Origin: an uncultured Rhizobium sp.
Lineage (GTDB): Bacteria; Pseudomonadota; Alphaproteobacteria; Rhizobiales; Rhizobiaceae
DNA: 64,000 nucleotides
Assembly (NCBI GenBank): GCA_945952315.1
Contig: CAMFIE010000006.1
Span: 1 to 64,000, forward strand
Direction of reading: 5' to 3'
The position numbers and the translations under genes are program-made. Under the pieces are notes generated by a model that was not told the DNA's origin, did not search any database, and saw only the letters and a program-made list of their open reading frames with translations. Positions 1 through 8,234 of the stretch are shown here, one piece after another; positions within the stretch are counted from its first letter, which is position 1; every line of letters begins with the position of its first letter.

Positions 1-95
1 CCCATCTCCCCTACCTCACATCTTCCATCTCCCCCCTTCCTCCCTTCCCCCCCGCCCCTGCCACCCCCCCCCCCCCCCACAATTTCCCCTTTCGC
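1..95. other. Pyrimidine-rich low-complexity stretch with a C15 run
   Basis: The first 95 bases are almost entirely C and T on the plus strand, with an uninterrupted run of 15 C at 64-78. No ORF on either strand looks real here. It lies directly upstream of mrpA, so it could be a 5' untranslated or promoter-proximal segment, but no promoter motif is recognisable. Homopolymer runs like this are error-prone, so its exact length may be unreliable. Confidence 0.6.
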
Positions 96-155
96 TTGAG
101 CCTGGCGGGCAAATACCCTATCTCGGGAGGGAACACGCAACGGGACGGACGTTTG

Positions 156-2507
156 ATGGATTGGACTTTGCTGGTGCTCGTCTTGCCCTTTGCCGCGGCG
201 CTGGTGGCGCCTGCGCTGGTGCGGGCGCTGGGGGGCAAGGGGGCGAGCCTTGTTCTGGCGCTGGTGCCCGCGATGGGTTTTGCCCGGTTTTTCACCTTTC
301 TGCCCGAGGTCATGGCGGGGGGAAAAATCACCGGCGGCTATGCCTGGGTGCCCGCCTTCAACCTTTCCTATTCCTGGTATCTCGACGGGTTGTCGCTGAC
401 CTTCGCGCTGCTTGTCACCGGCATCGGCGCGCTGATCGTGCTTTATGCCGGGGCCTATCTCGACGGCCATGAGCGGCAGGGCCGGTTCATGGGCTTTCTC
501 ATCGCCTTCATGGGGGCGATGCTGGGCCTTGTCGTGTCCGACAGTTTCCTGATGCTGTTCATCCACTGGGAGCTGACATCGCTCACCTCCTTCCTGCTGA
601 TCTCGTTCGATCATCGCCGGGAAGCGGCCCGCCGCGCCGCCCTTCAGGCCCTTGCCGTAACAGGCGGCGGCGGGCTTTTTCTGCTCGCGGGCCTGATGTT
701 CATCTGGAACATCACCGGCGTCACGCAGTTTTCGCTGCTGCTGATGCTCAGCCATGATCTTGTCGCCAGCCCCTTCTACACGGCCGCCTTCTTCCTGATC
801 GCGATGGGCGCCTTCACCAAGTCGGCACAGTTTCCGTTCCACTTCTGGTTGCCGAATGCGATGGAAGCGCCGACGCCGGTTTCTGCCTACCTGCATTCCG
901 CGACCATGGTGAAGGCGGGTGTTTTCCTGCTGATGCGGCTGCAGCCGGTGATGGGGGGAACCCCGCTCTGGACGACGATCCTGCCGGTTGTCGGCGGTGT
1001 GACGCTGATTGCCGGAACGGTGGCGGCACTGCGCGAAAGCGACATGAAGCTGATCCTTGCGCAGACCACGGTTGCCTCGCTCGGCCTTCTGGTGATGCTC
1101 ACCGGCTTCGGCACGGAAAAGGCGATGGAAGCGGCGGTGCTCTATCTTCTCGCCCATGCGCTGTTCAAGGGCGCGCTGTTCATGGTCGCGGGCGCGGTGG
1201 ATCATGGCGCAGGTAGCCGGGATTTGCGCGCGATTTCAGGCCTTTGGCGAAAGATGCCGCTGACGGCGACGGCCGCCATGCTGGCAAGCCTTTCGATGGC
1301 GGGCATGTTGCCCTTCGCGGGTTTTCTCGCCAAGGAGGAAATCTATGCCGCCCTTGCCGGTGGATCGGCGCGGGATCTTCTGTTTCTGACAATTGCCTTT
1401 GCCGGAAACACGCTGATGGGCGCGGCCGCGCTTCATGCCGGTTTTTCCGCCTTTCTCGGCCCGCTCCGGGCGCCGGAAGCGCATGTGCATGAAGGCCCGG
1501 CCGGGCTTCTTGCCGGGCCGCTGCTGCTGGCTTTTGCCGGGCTTCTCGCCGGGCTGTTCTCGACCACATTCCACGCCGCCCTTTCCAGCCCGATGACATC
1601 TGCGGTTGCAGGAACGGCGGTGACCGTCTCGATCTCCGCCCTGCCGCATTTCGGCCTGCCGCTTGCGCTTTCGCTCGCAACACTTGCGCTTGCGGGTCTG
1701 CTCTTCCTGAAGATCGGCACGGTGCGGGCCCTTGGCGAACGGCTGTTTACTGCCCTTGGCCCCGGGCCGGATCAGGGCTTTGACCGGGTGGTGGAGGCGC
1801 TTGGCCACATCGCGCACCGGGTGATCGCCCGGGTGCAGAACGGGCGGCTGGAAGCCTATCTTACGCTCACCTTCGCGCTGCTCGGGCTGTCGCTGCTCTC
1901 GGCGCTTGTCATCAATGGCGAAGGCCCGGCCCGGTTCGTCTGGCCGCAGGGCCTGCCGCTTTCCGATGCGCTGGTGCTTGCCATCGCAGTGACCGGGATT
2001 TTCGCGGTTCTCCTTGCGAAAGACCGGCTGACGGCGGTGATTTCACTGGGAATACAAGGCTTTGCCGTCGGGCTGATCTATCTGATCTATGCCGCGCCGG
2101 ACCTGGCCTTCACACAATTCATGGTGGAAACCCTTTCGGTGGTGATCCTTACGCTGGTGATGACGCGGCTGCGCCTTTCGCCAACCGATCACCGCAGCGT
2201 GGGGCAAAGGCTGCTCGATGGCACGATTGCGCTTGCCGCTGCCGCCGGGCTGGGGCTGACGCTGCTTTCCGTGCTGTCGCTGCCCTTCGATGCGAGCCTC
2301 AGCGCCTTTTTCAACCAGCATGCGCGGCTGATTGCCCATGGCGCCAATGTGGTGAACGTGATCATCGTCGATTTCCGCGGCACGGATACGCTCGGCGAAA
2401 TCACCGTCGTGCTCGTCACCGGCCTCTCCATCCTCGCCCTCATCCGCCTGCGGCTTTCGCCCAAACGCCGGATTGCCGACAACGATCCAGACCGGGAGGA
2501 GGGATGA
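156..2507 (+). CDS. mrpA: Mrp-type Na+(K+)/H+ antiporter subunit A
   Basis: Largest subunit (783 aa) of the multisubunit Mrp/Mnh/Pha cation/proton antiporter of the inner membrane. It is hydrophobic throughout. The ND5-like proton-channel half carries the conserved HSATMVKAG segment from about His247, and the C-terminal part (about residues 610-770) is the DUF4040/MrpB-N region with APDLAFTQFMVETLSVV. The frame stays open upstream to 96, but ATG 156 begins MDWTLLVLVLPF directly at the first membrane helix and fits family N-termini better. It heads a complete A-G gene set. Unusually, a 658-bp non-coding repeat mosaic separates it from mrpB, whereas B to G overlap. In rhizobia the homologous pha system supports pH adaptation and K+/Na+ efflux. 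Confidence 0.93.
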   Translation: MDWTLLVLVLPFAAALVAPALVRALGGKGASLVLALVPAMGFARFFTFLPEVMAGGKITGGYAWVPAFNLSYSWYLDGLSLTFALLVTGIGALIVLYAGAYLDGHERQGRFMGFLIAFMGAMLGLVVSDSFLMLFIHWELTSLTSFLLISFDHRREAARRAALQALAVTGGGGLFLLAGLMFIWNITGVTQFSLLLMLSHDLVASPFYTAAFFLIAMGAFTKSAQFPFHFWLPNAMEAPTPVSAYLHSATMVKAGVFLLMRLQPVMGGTPLWTTILPVVGGVTLIAGTVAALRESDMKLILAQTTVASLGLLVMLTGFGTEKAMEAAVLYLLAHALFKGALFMVAGAVDHGAGSRDLRAISGLWRKMPLTATAAMLASLSMAGMLPFAGFLAKEEIYAALAGGSARDLLFLTIAFAGNTLMGAAALHAGFSAFLGPLRAPEAHVHEGPAGLLAGPLLLAFAGLLAGLFSTTFHAALSSPMTSAVAGTAVTVSISALPHFGLPLALSLATLALAGLLFLKIGTVRALGERLFTALGPGPDQGFDRVVEALGHIAHRVIARVQNGRLEAYLTLTFALLGLSLLSALVINGEGPARFVWPQGLPLSDALVLAIAVTGIFAVLLAKDRLTAVISLGIQGFAVGLIYLIYAAPDLAFTQFMVETLSVVILTLVMTRLRLSPTDHRSVGQRLLDGTIALAAAAGLGLTLLSVLSLPFDASLSAFFNQHARLIAHGANVVNVIIVDFRGTDTLGEITVVLVTGLSILALIRLRLSPKRRIADNDPDREEG

Positions 2508-3165
2508 TGGGTTTTGATTGCGCTTTCTTCCTTCAGGATTTCCTTGGACCTCGCGCCAGCGGCCCCCTCACCGGCCTGCCGGCCACCTCTCCCCGCCGGG
2601 GAGAGGAGCCGTGTGGTGGCGCCCGGCGTTTCGTGCCCCCTTCTCCCCGGCGGGGAGAAGGTGCCCGGAGGGCGGTTGAGGGGGCCGGTTACGCTTCCGC
2701 CCCCTTGTTTCTGTTGGACCCCCACCCCTGCCCCTCCCCACAAGGGGGAGGGAGAGGGTCGCGGGTGTTGCCGCTCTTCAGGGATATCAAAGACATCTCG
2801 GCCGTCATCCTCGGGCTTGTCCCGAGGATCCACTGTCGCGTCCATAGTCTCTACCCTGTTGCTTTCCGCCTCTTATGGCAGATCCTCGGGACAAGCCCGA
2901 GGATGACGGTGGATGCGAGGGCGGGGCGACAAGCACAACCCACCCCCTCCCCCCTGTGGGGAGGGTTGGGGTGGGGGTCAGAGGCAAAAACCTGCGAAGC
3001 GCCGTATTTGCCGCCCTGCCCCTCATCCGGCTGCCGCCACCTTCTCCCCGTTGTCACGGGGAGAAGGACGCAAGAGAGCAACCGTTCTGCCCCCTTCTCT
3101 CCGTCACGACGGGGAGAAGGTCCCGGCAGGGGGATGAGGGGCAATCGCCAAGGAGTTCCAATCCC
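2508..3165. repeat. Palindromic repeat mosaic between mrpA and mrpB
   Basis: No coding potential beyond chance. The segment is a string of three repeat types, each present as inverted pairs. Type 1 arms with a CCCCTCA(C/T)C edge and a CTTCTCCCC core lie at about 2562-2606, 2637-2691 and 3017-3145. Type 2 (GGACCCCCACCCC with CCCTCCCC) is at about 2713-2760 and inverted at 2938-2980. Type 3 (GTCATCCTCGGGCTTGTCCC and its reverse complement) is at 2803-2831 and 2879-2913. The linker GCGAAGCGCCGTAT is at 2994-3007. The same modules recur at 9.9, 12.0-12.5, 21.3 and 44.6-45.0 kb, which makes this a dispersed REP-like family. Confidence 0.85.
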
Positions 3166-3585
3166 ATGAACACATTGATTTTCCGCACGATTGCGCCGTT
3201 TCTGGCGGCGATGATGCTGGTGTTTTCGGTGTTTGTGCTGCTGCGCGGGCACAACGAGCCGGGGGGCGGGTTTATTGGCGGGCTGATTGCGGCGTCTGCC
3301 TTTGCGATCCAGGGGATTGCGCAAGGGGTGAGCGCCGTTCGCCGGGCGCTGAAGCTTGATCCGCTGGCGATTGCGGGGATCGGGCTGCTGCTGTCGGCGC
3401 TCGCCGGGCTGTTGTCGCTGCCGCTTGCCGTGCCCTTCATGACCGGGCTCTGGGTCGATCTGCCGCTCGGGCTGGACAGGGTTCCGGTTTCCTCGGTGAT
3501 GCTGTTTGATCTGGGGGTCTATCTGGTGGTGATGGGCACGATCACCGCGATTGCGCTGGCGCTCGAAGAAAAGGAAGAACCGTGA
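3166..3585 (+). CDS. mrpB: Mrp antiporter subunit B
   Basis: 139-aa membrane protein of the MnhB family. The N-terminal signature [14 protein letters not shown] (about residues 27-40) is diagnostic, and four hydrophobic helices follow. Start ATG 3166 has AAGGAG (3150-3155) about ten bases upstream. The long open frame upstream of it is only read-through into the repeat mosaic. Its TGA overlaps the mrpC ATG, implying translational coupling. It is part of the antiporter complex with MrpA and MrpC-G. Because it follows the mosaic, it may depend on mRNA read-through from mrpA or on its own promoter. Confidence 0.93.
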   Translation: MNTLIFRTIAPFLAAMMLVFSVFVLLRGHNEPGGGFIGGLIAASAFAIQGIAQGVSAVRRALKLDPLAIAGIGLLLSALAGLLSLPLAVPFMTGLWVDLPLGLDRVPVSSVMLFDLGVYLVVMGTITAIALALEEKEEP

Positions 3586-3959
3586 TGGAAGGCCTGATTG
3601 CGCTTCTCGCCACGCTCTATCTCGCGGCCGCGATCTATCTGCTGCTGTCGCGGCATGTGGTGCGGATGCTGCTTGGCATCGCGCTGCTCGGCAATGGCGT
3701 GAACCTCATCCTGTTCGTGAGCGGCAGGCTTACCCGCTCCGTGCCGCCGGTGATGGTGGGAGCGGAAGAGGTGCTGCGGGCGGATGCGGCCAATCCGCTG
3801 CCGCAGGCGCTGATCCTGACGGCGATCGTGATTTCCTTCTCCTTCTTCGCCTTCCTGCTGGTGCTGGCCTACCGCGCCTATCAGGACCTCGGCACCGATG
3901 ACACCGCAGAGATGCGGCTTGCCGAACCCGATCTTCCCGAACCGCCCAGAGGCTATTGA
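3585..3959 (+). CDS. mrpC: Mrp antiporter subunit C
   Basis: 124-aa NuoK-like subunit with three predicted membrane helices. Family features include LLSRHVVRMLLGIALLGNGV near residues 18-37 and a C-terminal ALILTAIVISFSFFAFLLVL helix. The chosen ATG shares its A with the last base of the mrpB stop (TGATG arrangement), so translation is probably coupled. A GTG one codon upstream is less likely. The hydrophilic C-terminus (about residues 103-124) is of normal length. It belongs to the proton-translocating part of the complex, homologous to NADH dehydrogenase subunit K. Confidence 0.92.
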   Translation: MEGLIALLATLYLAAAIYLLLSRHVVRMLLGIALLGNGVNLILFVSGRLTRSVPPVMVGAEEVLRADAANPLPQALILTAIVISFSFFAFLLVLAYRAYQDLGTDDTAEMRLAEPDLPEPPRGY

Positions 3960-3970
3960 GGACAAACCCG

Positions 3971-5533
3971 ATGGCCGCTGCCACCAAGACGATGACAGAC
4001 CCCGCAAGCGCGCTGGTGATGGTGCCGACCGAAGCGCGCGACTGGCTGATCGTGCTGCCCGTGCTTCTGCCGCTGATCGTCGCCGCCGGGCTGATTGTCG
4101 CCCGCCACACGCTGGGACGAAAGCCGGGGCTTGCGAATGCAATCGCGCTTGCCACCTGCGGGTTCACCCTTGTCGCGACCGGCCTGCTGCTCGAACGGGT
4201 GCTCTCGCAAGGCCCGCTGACCATGATGATGGGCCGCTGGCTGCCGCCCTTCGGCATTGCCTTTACAGCCGATGCGCTGGGCGCGGCCCTTGCCCTTGCC
4301 GCAAGCCTTGCGACCCTGCTGGCGCTTGTTTCGGAGCGCGCCGAAAAGCCCTCGCCCGCCCCCGCCTATGGCAGCGAACCCTTCGCGCTGATGCTGCTCG
4401 CGGGCGTCAGCGGCGCGTTCCTCACCGGCGACATCTTCAATCTTTACGTGTGGTTCGAGGTGCTGCTGATCGCCTCCTTCGGCCTGCTGACGCTCGGGCC
4501 GGAAAAGGTGCAGATCGATGGCACGCTGAAATACGGCTTTCTCAATCTCGCGGGCACGACCCTGTTCCTGATCGCCGTCGGCCTTCTCTACGGGCTCACC
4601 GGCACGCTCAACATGGCGGATCTTGCGGGCAAGCTGCACGGGCTGACGGCGGGGCCGGTTTCGACACTGTTCGTGCTGTTCTTCTTCGCCTTCGGCATGA
4701 AGGCGGCGGCCTTTCCGGTGCAGTACTGGCTGCCTGCGGCCTATCACACGCCGCGCGCGGCAACGGCTGGCCTGTTTGCCGCGCTGCTCACCAAGGTCGG
4801 CATCTATGGCATGCTGCGGGTGCTGGTGATGCTGATGCCGGACAGTTCCGACGGGCTGTCGCTGATGGTCGGCATCCTGGCGGCGGCCACCATGCTGTTC
4901 GGCGCGCTCGGCACGCTGGCGGAGCGCGATTTCAGGCGGCTCCCCGGTTTCGTGCTGATCTCCGGCATCGGCACGATGCTCGCAGGAATTGCACTCACCT
5001 CGCCGGGCGGGCTCACCGGCACGATCTTCTATGCACTGCAGAGCATGGCGCTGATGCTGGCGCTTTACCTCGCCCTTTTTGCTGCCGCGCGCCTTTCCGG
5101 CACGGCGGATTTCACCCGTGCGGGCGGGCTTTATGACAGGAACCCGCTGCTTTCGGCGCTGGTGCTTTCGCTGTTCTTCGCCGCCTCCGGCCTGCCGCCC
5201 TTTTCCGGCTTCTGGCCGAAGGCGCTGATCCTGAAAGCGGCGCTCGATATCGGCGCCTGGTGGCTGGCGGCGGCGCTGCTCGTCTCCGGCCTGCTCCTGT
5301 CCGTGGGCCTTGCCCGCGCCTTCCTGATCGGCTTCATGAAACCGGCGGAGAGTATCCATCCGGGCGGGAGACTGCCGCTTGCGACCCTGCTGCCCGTTGC
5401 CCTTCTCACCGCGCTTGTCACGCTTGCCGGTCTTTACCCCGCGCCGCTCATGGACCTTGCGGGCGGGGCTGCGGGCGGGCTTGCCGATCCCGCCGCCTAT
5501 ATCCATTCCGTCTTTCCGGAGGCTGCGCCATGA
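3971..5533 (+). CDS. mrpD: Mrp antiporter subunit D
   Basis: 520-aa ND2/ND4-like (proton_antipo_M) subunit of the inner-membrane Mrp complex. It shows 12-14 hydrophobic segments, the FPVQYWLPAAYHTPRAAT segment near residue 255, and a lysine in LLTKVGIYGMLRV that corresponds to the proton-path lysine of the family. ATG 3971 is preferred because TGAGGA (3957-3962) lies at a good distance. A TTG five codons upstream is the alternative. The 3' end overlaps mrpE by four bases (ATGA). Together with MrpA it forms the probable cation/proton translocating core. Confidence 0.93.
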   Translation: MAAATKTMTDPASALVMVPTEARDWLIVLPVLLPLIVAAGLIVARHTLGRKPGLANAIALATCGFTLVATGLLLERVLSQGPLTMMMGRWLPPFGIAFTADALGAALALAASLATLLALVSERAEKPSPAPAYGSEPFALMLLAGVSGAFLTGDIFNLYVWFEVLLIASFGLLTLGPEKVQIDGTLKYGFLNLAGTTLFLIAVGLLYGLTGTLNMADLAGKLHGLTAGPVSTLFVLFFFAFGMKAAAFPVQYWLPAAYHTPRAATAGLFAALLTKVGIYGMLRVLVMLMPDSSDGLSLMVGILAAATMLFGALGTLAERDFRRLPGFVLISGIGTMLAGIALTSPGGLTGTIFYALQSMALMLALYLALFAAARLSGTADFTRAGGLYDRNPLLSALVLSLFFAASGLPPFSGFWPKALILKAALDIGAWWLAAALLVSGLLLSVGLARAFLIGFMKPAESIHPGGRLPLATLLPVALLTALVTLAGLYPAPLMDLAGGAAGGLADPAAYIHSVFPEAAP

Positions 5534-6021
5534 ATGCAATGACGATGCGGGGACAGGCCTTTTACGCGCTGGTGTTCACGCTGTTCTGGCTGCTTCTGAC
5601 CGGCTCGCTGACGGTGCTGAACACGCTGCTGGGGCTTGGCGTTTCGGCGCTTGCGCTTCTCGTGCTGCGCGGGCAATTGCCGGAGGTGGATTTCGGCATC
5701 CGGCTCTGGCCGGCCTTCAGGCTGAAGCTTCTGTTCTTCCGCGAGCTGATGCGCTCGGCAACGCGGGTGGCCCGGCTTGTGCTCTCGCCGAAAATGGCGA
5801 TTGCGCCCGGCGTGGTGGCCGTGCCGGTGAGCCTGCAGCGCGACGCGGAGATTACCCTGCTTGCCAATCTCATCACGCTCACCCCCGGCACGCTGACGGT
5901 GGATGTGAGCGAGGACCGGCGCGCGCTCTATGTGCATGCACTGGAGGCCGATGATCCGGAGGCCGTCAAGCGCGATATCCGCTCCGGCTTCGAACGCGCC
6001 ATCCGGGAGACCTTCCGATGA
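5530..6021 (+). CDS. mrpE: Mrp antiporter subunit E
   Basis: 163-aa MnhE-family subunit. It has hydrophobic N-terminal helices (about residues 10-50), then a soluble domain containing the conserved ANLITLTPGTLTVDV motif (about residues 115-129). ATGA overlap with mrpD and a four-base overlap with mrpF show it is translated as part of the same unit. MrpE is required for full antiport activity in studied systems, but its exact mechanism is not evident from sequence. Confidence 0.92.
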   Translation: MNAMTMRGQAFYALVFTLFWLLLTGSLTVLNTLLGLGVSALALLVLRGQLPEVDFGIRLWPAFRLKLLFFRELMRSATRVARLVLSPKMAIAPGVVAVPVSLQRDAEITLLANLITLTPGTLTVDVSEDRRALYVHALEADDPEAVKRDIRSGFERAIRETFR

Positions 6022-6368
6022 ACGGCACCGAGACCTTTCTGACCCTTGCCGCCAATCTTTCGCTCGCCGGGCTTTCCATCGCGCTGGTGCTGACCGTCTA
6101 CCGGGTGATTGCCGGGCCGTCGCTGGCCGACCGGGTGCTGGCGCTCGACATGATGACGGCAATCGGCATCGGCTTCATGGCAGTGTTTGCGATCTCCACC
6201 GGCTTTTCGCTCTATGTGGATATCGCGGTTGCACTGGCGCTGGTGGGTTTTCTCGCGACCGTTGCCTTCTCGCGCTTCATCATCACCCGCCCGTTGAAAA
6301 AGCCGCCGCCCGCGGCAGGCGCAAGGCCGCGCCCGCCCCGGCCCGGCGACCGGAGGATACGCCGATGA
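6018..6368 (+). CDS. mrpF: Mrp antiporter subunit F
   Basis: 116-aa small membrane subunit of the MnhF/PhaF family with three helices. The core RVIAGPSLADRVLALDMMT (about residues 31-49) is characteristic. The tail after residue 90 is unusually Pro/Arg-rich (KKPPPAAGARPRPPRPGDRR) and probably cytoplasmic. It overlaps mrpE and mrpG by four bases each. In other bacteria MrpF homologues have also been tied to bile-salt or organic-anion efflux, but here the operon context argues for its normal role in the antiporter. Confidence 0.9.
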   Translation: MNGTETFLTLAANLSLAGLSIALVLTVYRVIAGPSLADRVLALDMMTAIGIGFMAVFAISTGFSLYVDIAVALALVGFLATVAFSRFIITRPLKKPPPAAGARPRPPRPGDRRIRR

Positions 6369-6715
6369 TCCATGATCTGCTGCGCCTTGCCGGCGCGCTT
6401 TTGATGCTGGCCGGAACCTTTTACACGCTGGCGGCGGCGATCGGCATCGTCCGGCTGCCCGATCTCTTCACCCGCATGCATGCCTCGTCCAAGGCAGGCG
6501 CGGTGGGGGCTGGCCTGATGCTGCTTGCGGCAGCGCTTGCAGGCGGCGAATGGCCACTCGCAGGACGCGCAATTGCGGGCTTCATCTTCCTGATTTTCAC
6601 AACCCCGGTGGCCGCCCACCTGCTTGCCCGTGCCGCCGTGATCTCCGGCCAGAGCCCGGGCCGCGAAGGCATGCGCCGCAAAAAGGCGCGCGGCGCGGAA
6701 AAGGCCCGGATATAG
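6365..6715 (+). CDS. mrpG: Mrp antiporter subunit G
   Basis: 116-aa PhaG/MnhG/YufB-family subunit. It has three helices and the conserved GIVRLPDLFTRMHASSKAG segment (about residues 24-42), followed by IFLIFTTPVAAHLLARAA. The C-terminal 20 residues are very basic (MRRKKARGAEKAR). ATG 6365 overlaps the mrpF stop. It is the last gene of the operon. No convincing intrinsic terminator follows, and the next 435 bases are non-coding. Confidence 0.92.
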   Translation: MIHDLLRLAGALLMLAGTFYTLAAAIGIVRLPDLFTRMHASSKAGAVGAGLMLLAAALAGGEWPLAGRAIAGFIFLIFTTPVAAHLLARAAVISGQSPGREGMRRKKARGAEKARI

Positions 6716-7150
6716 TCCATTTCAGGCTCGCTTCGCTGGACGGAAATAAAAGCGCTGTAATTGTTGCTAATCAAACCAATCCAGCATCTATCATGTACAA
6801 ATTTTTCAATATTACGGGTAATTTTTATTATTGGATTTCACCTTGATTGGTGCTACCCACTCTTTCCCAGAGAGTCCGGGTTCACTGTTAACTGAACCGA
6901 TTTTACGGTTGCATTGCTGAAGGTTTGGGCGGCATTGCCGTTTTTCCACATCCACTAGGCGAAATGACACGGAAAGGCGGGTTTTCACTCTTGCTGTTGC
7001 GTGTTTTGATTACGAAGCGCGCTGTAACAACAGAAAAAGGACAGTTTAACCTGTCCCGGCGCAAGCAGTGAACCGGATGTAACCTCTATCAGGAACTGCC
7101 TGTTCGTGTGGGGACGGTCAGTTGGTTGCGTTCAAAAGGAGAAAGTTTTT
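6716..7150. other. Intergenic region and long leader upstream of mucR
   Basis: No gene is supported. The first 130 bases are markedly AT-rich compared with the flanks. A short hairpin (GGACAG 7039-7044 / CTGTCC 7051-7056) is followed on the minus strand by TTTTT, so it could act as a weak intrinsic terminator for an unseen minus-strand transcript. MucR orthologues are known to regulate their own promoters in AT-rich DNA, so this region probably contains the mucR promoter and operator, although no exact site can be assigned. Confidence 0.5.
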
Positions 7151-7579
7151 ATGGTGGATCTCGTGCAAACCGGCAATCCGGAATTGCTGGTTGAACTGAC
7201 GGCGGAAATCGTCGCTGCCTATGTGGGCAATCATGTGGTGCCGGTCGGCGACCTGCCGTCGCTGATCGCCGACGTGCATTCGGCGCTGTTCAATACGTCT
7301 GCACCGCAGCCGGTCGTCGCACAGGTGGAAAAGCAGAAGCCTGCCGTTTCCGTGCGCAAGTCGGTTCAGGACGACCAGATCACCTGCCTGGAATGCGGCG
7401 GCTCGTTCAAGTCGCTGAAGCGCCACCTGATGACCCATCATTCGCTGACGCCGGAAGAGTATCGCGAAAAATGGGATCTCGCCGCCGATTATCCGATGGT
7501 TGCCCCGGCCTATGCCGAAGCGCGCTCGCGCCTTGCCAAGGAAATGGGCCTCGGCCAGCGCCGCAAGCGCGGCAAGTAA
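7151..7579 (+). CDS. mucR: MucR/Ros-family zinc-finger transcriptional regulator
   Basis: 142-aa regulator that, in rhizobia, controls exopolysaccharide synthesis, motility and cell-cycle genes. The prokaryotic zinc finger is visible as Cys79-X2-Cys82, then His92 and His96/97 ([19 protein letters not shown]). It is followed by the conserved [12 protein letters not shown] and a basic C-terminus. The N-terminal half matches the oligomerisation region of MucR proteins. A strong AAAGGAG sits before ATG 7151. Length and domain order are normal for the family. A strong terminator follows, so it is monocistronic. Confidence 0.95.
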   Translation: MVDLVQTGNPELLVELTAEIVAAYVGNHVVPVGDLPSLIADVHSALFNTSAPQPVVAQVEKQKPAVSVRKSVQDDQITCLECGGSFKSLKRHLMTHHSLTPEEYREKWDLAADYPMVAPAYAEARSRLAKEMGLGQRRKRGK

Positions 7580-7604
7580 GCGCCAGACGCATCGCATGAA
7601 CGGT

Positions 7605-7633
7605 AAAGAGCGGCTTCTGGCCGCTCTTTTTTT
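7605..7633 (+). terminator. Intrinsic terminator of mucR
   Basis: Nine-base stem AAGAGCGGC / GCCGCTCTT with a short loop, followed by a run of T. It begins 26 bases after the mucR stop and overlaps the last codons of the convergent acetyltransferase gene. Confidence 0.9.
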
Positions 7634-8135
7634 ACTTCAATATGAGCTGCAGGCAGGCGAGATCAAGCCAACGGCCGAATTTCTGCCCCACCTCGCGAAA
7701 CGTGCCGACATGGGTGAAACCGAGGCTTTCGTGCAGGCGGATGGAGCCGGTATTGCCCGCCTCGATGGCGCCGATCAGCACATGCACGCCGCGGGCGCGC
7801 GCCTCGTCCACCAGCGCCGAAAGCATGGCCTTGCCCAGCCCCTCGCCGCGCCGTGTCTTTTCCACATAGACCGAAAGCTCGCGGGTGTGTCGATAGCCGT
7901 CGAAGGCGCGGAATTCCGCATAGGAGGCATAGGCAATCGTTTCGCCATCCTTCACCCCGACCAGAACCGGAAAGCCCTTCTTCTGCCGCTCGCGCACCCA
8001 GTTGCGCCGGTTGTCGATATCGACCAGCACCTCGTTCCACACCGCCGTGGTGTTTTCCACCGCATCATTGTAGATCGCAACGATGGCGGCAAGATCGTCC
8101 TCGCCCGCCTCGCGGATCACCAGTTCGCCCGCCAT
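7632..8135 (-). CDS. GNAT N-acetyltransferase, phosphinothricin/methionine-sulfone type
   Basis: 167-aa GCN5-related acetyltransferase of the PAT/MnaT subgroup, which acetylates small amino-acid-like substrates such as phosphinothricin or methionine sulfoximine/sulfone. Visible features are the N-terminal IREAGEDDLAAIVAIYNDAV, the acetyl-CoA loop RRGEGLGKAM (about residues 96-105), and the GNTGSIRLHESLGFTHVG segment (about residues 128-145) typical of the subgroup. The complete domain fills the protein. It stands alone, convergent with mucR. Substrate assignment rests on family resemblance only. Confidence 0.85.
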   Translation of the reverse strand: MAGELVIREAGEDDLAAIVAIYNDAVENTTAVWNEVLVDIDNRRNWVRERQKKGFPVLVGVKDGETIAYASYAEFRAFDGYRHTRELSVYVEKTRRGEGLGKAMLSALVDEARARGVHVLIGAIEAGNTGSIRLHESLGFTHVGTFREVGQKFGRWLDLACLQLILK

Positions 8136-8180
8136 GTGCCCTGCTCCTCCTGCCCTTCGCTGTCGCGCCTGATTATCCTA

Positions 8181-8215
8181 TAAAAAAAGGGGTGGCCACT
8201 CGTGCCACCCCTTTT
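8181..8215 (-). terminator. Intrinsic terminator downstream of the glutathione transferase gene
   Basis: GC-rich stem GGGGTGGC / GCCACCCC with A and T runs on both sides. On the minus strand it ends in a run of T, 20 bases beyond the gst stop. The flanking A run could make it act in both directions. Confidence 0.85.
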
Positions 8216-8234
8216 TCCGCAAGAAGCGGCAGGC

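Noticed and set aside
2508-3165. Plus- and minus-strand frames of 130-236 codons in the repeat mosaics as genes
   Set aside because: They consist of the inverted repeats themselves, appear in the same way in all mosaics on both strands, and lack start signals.
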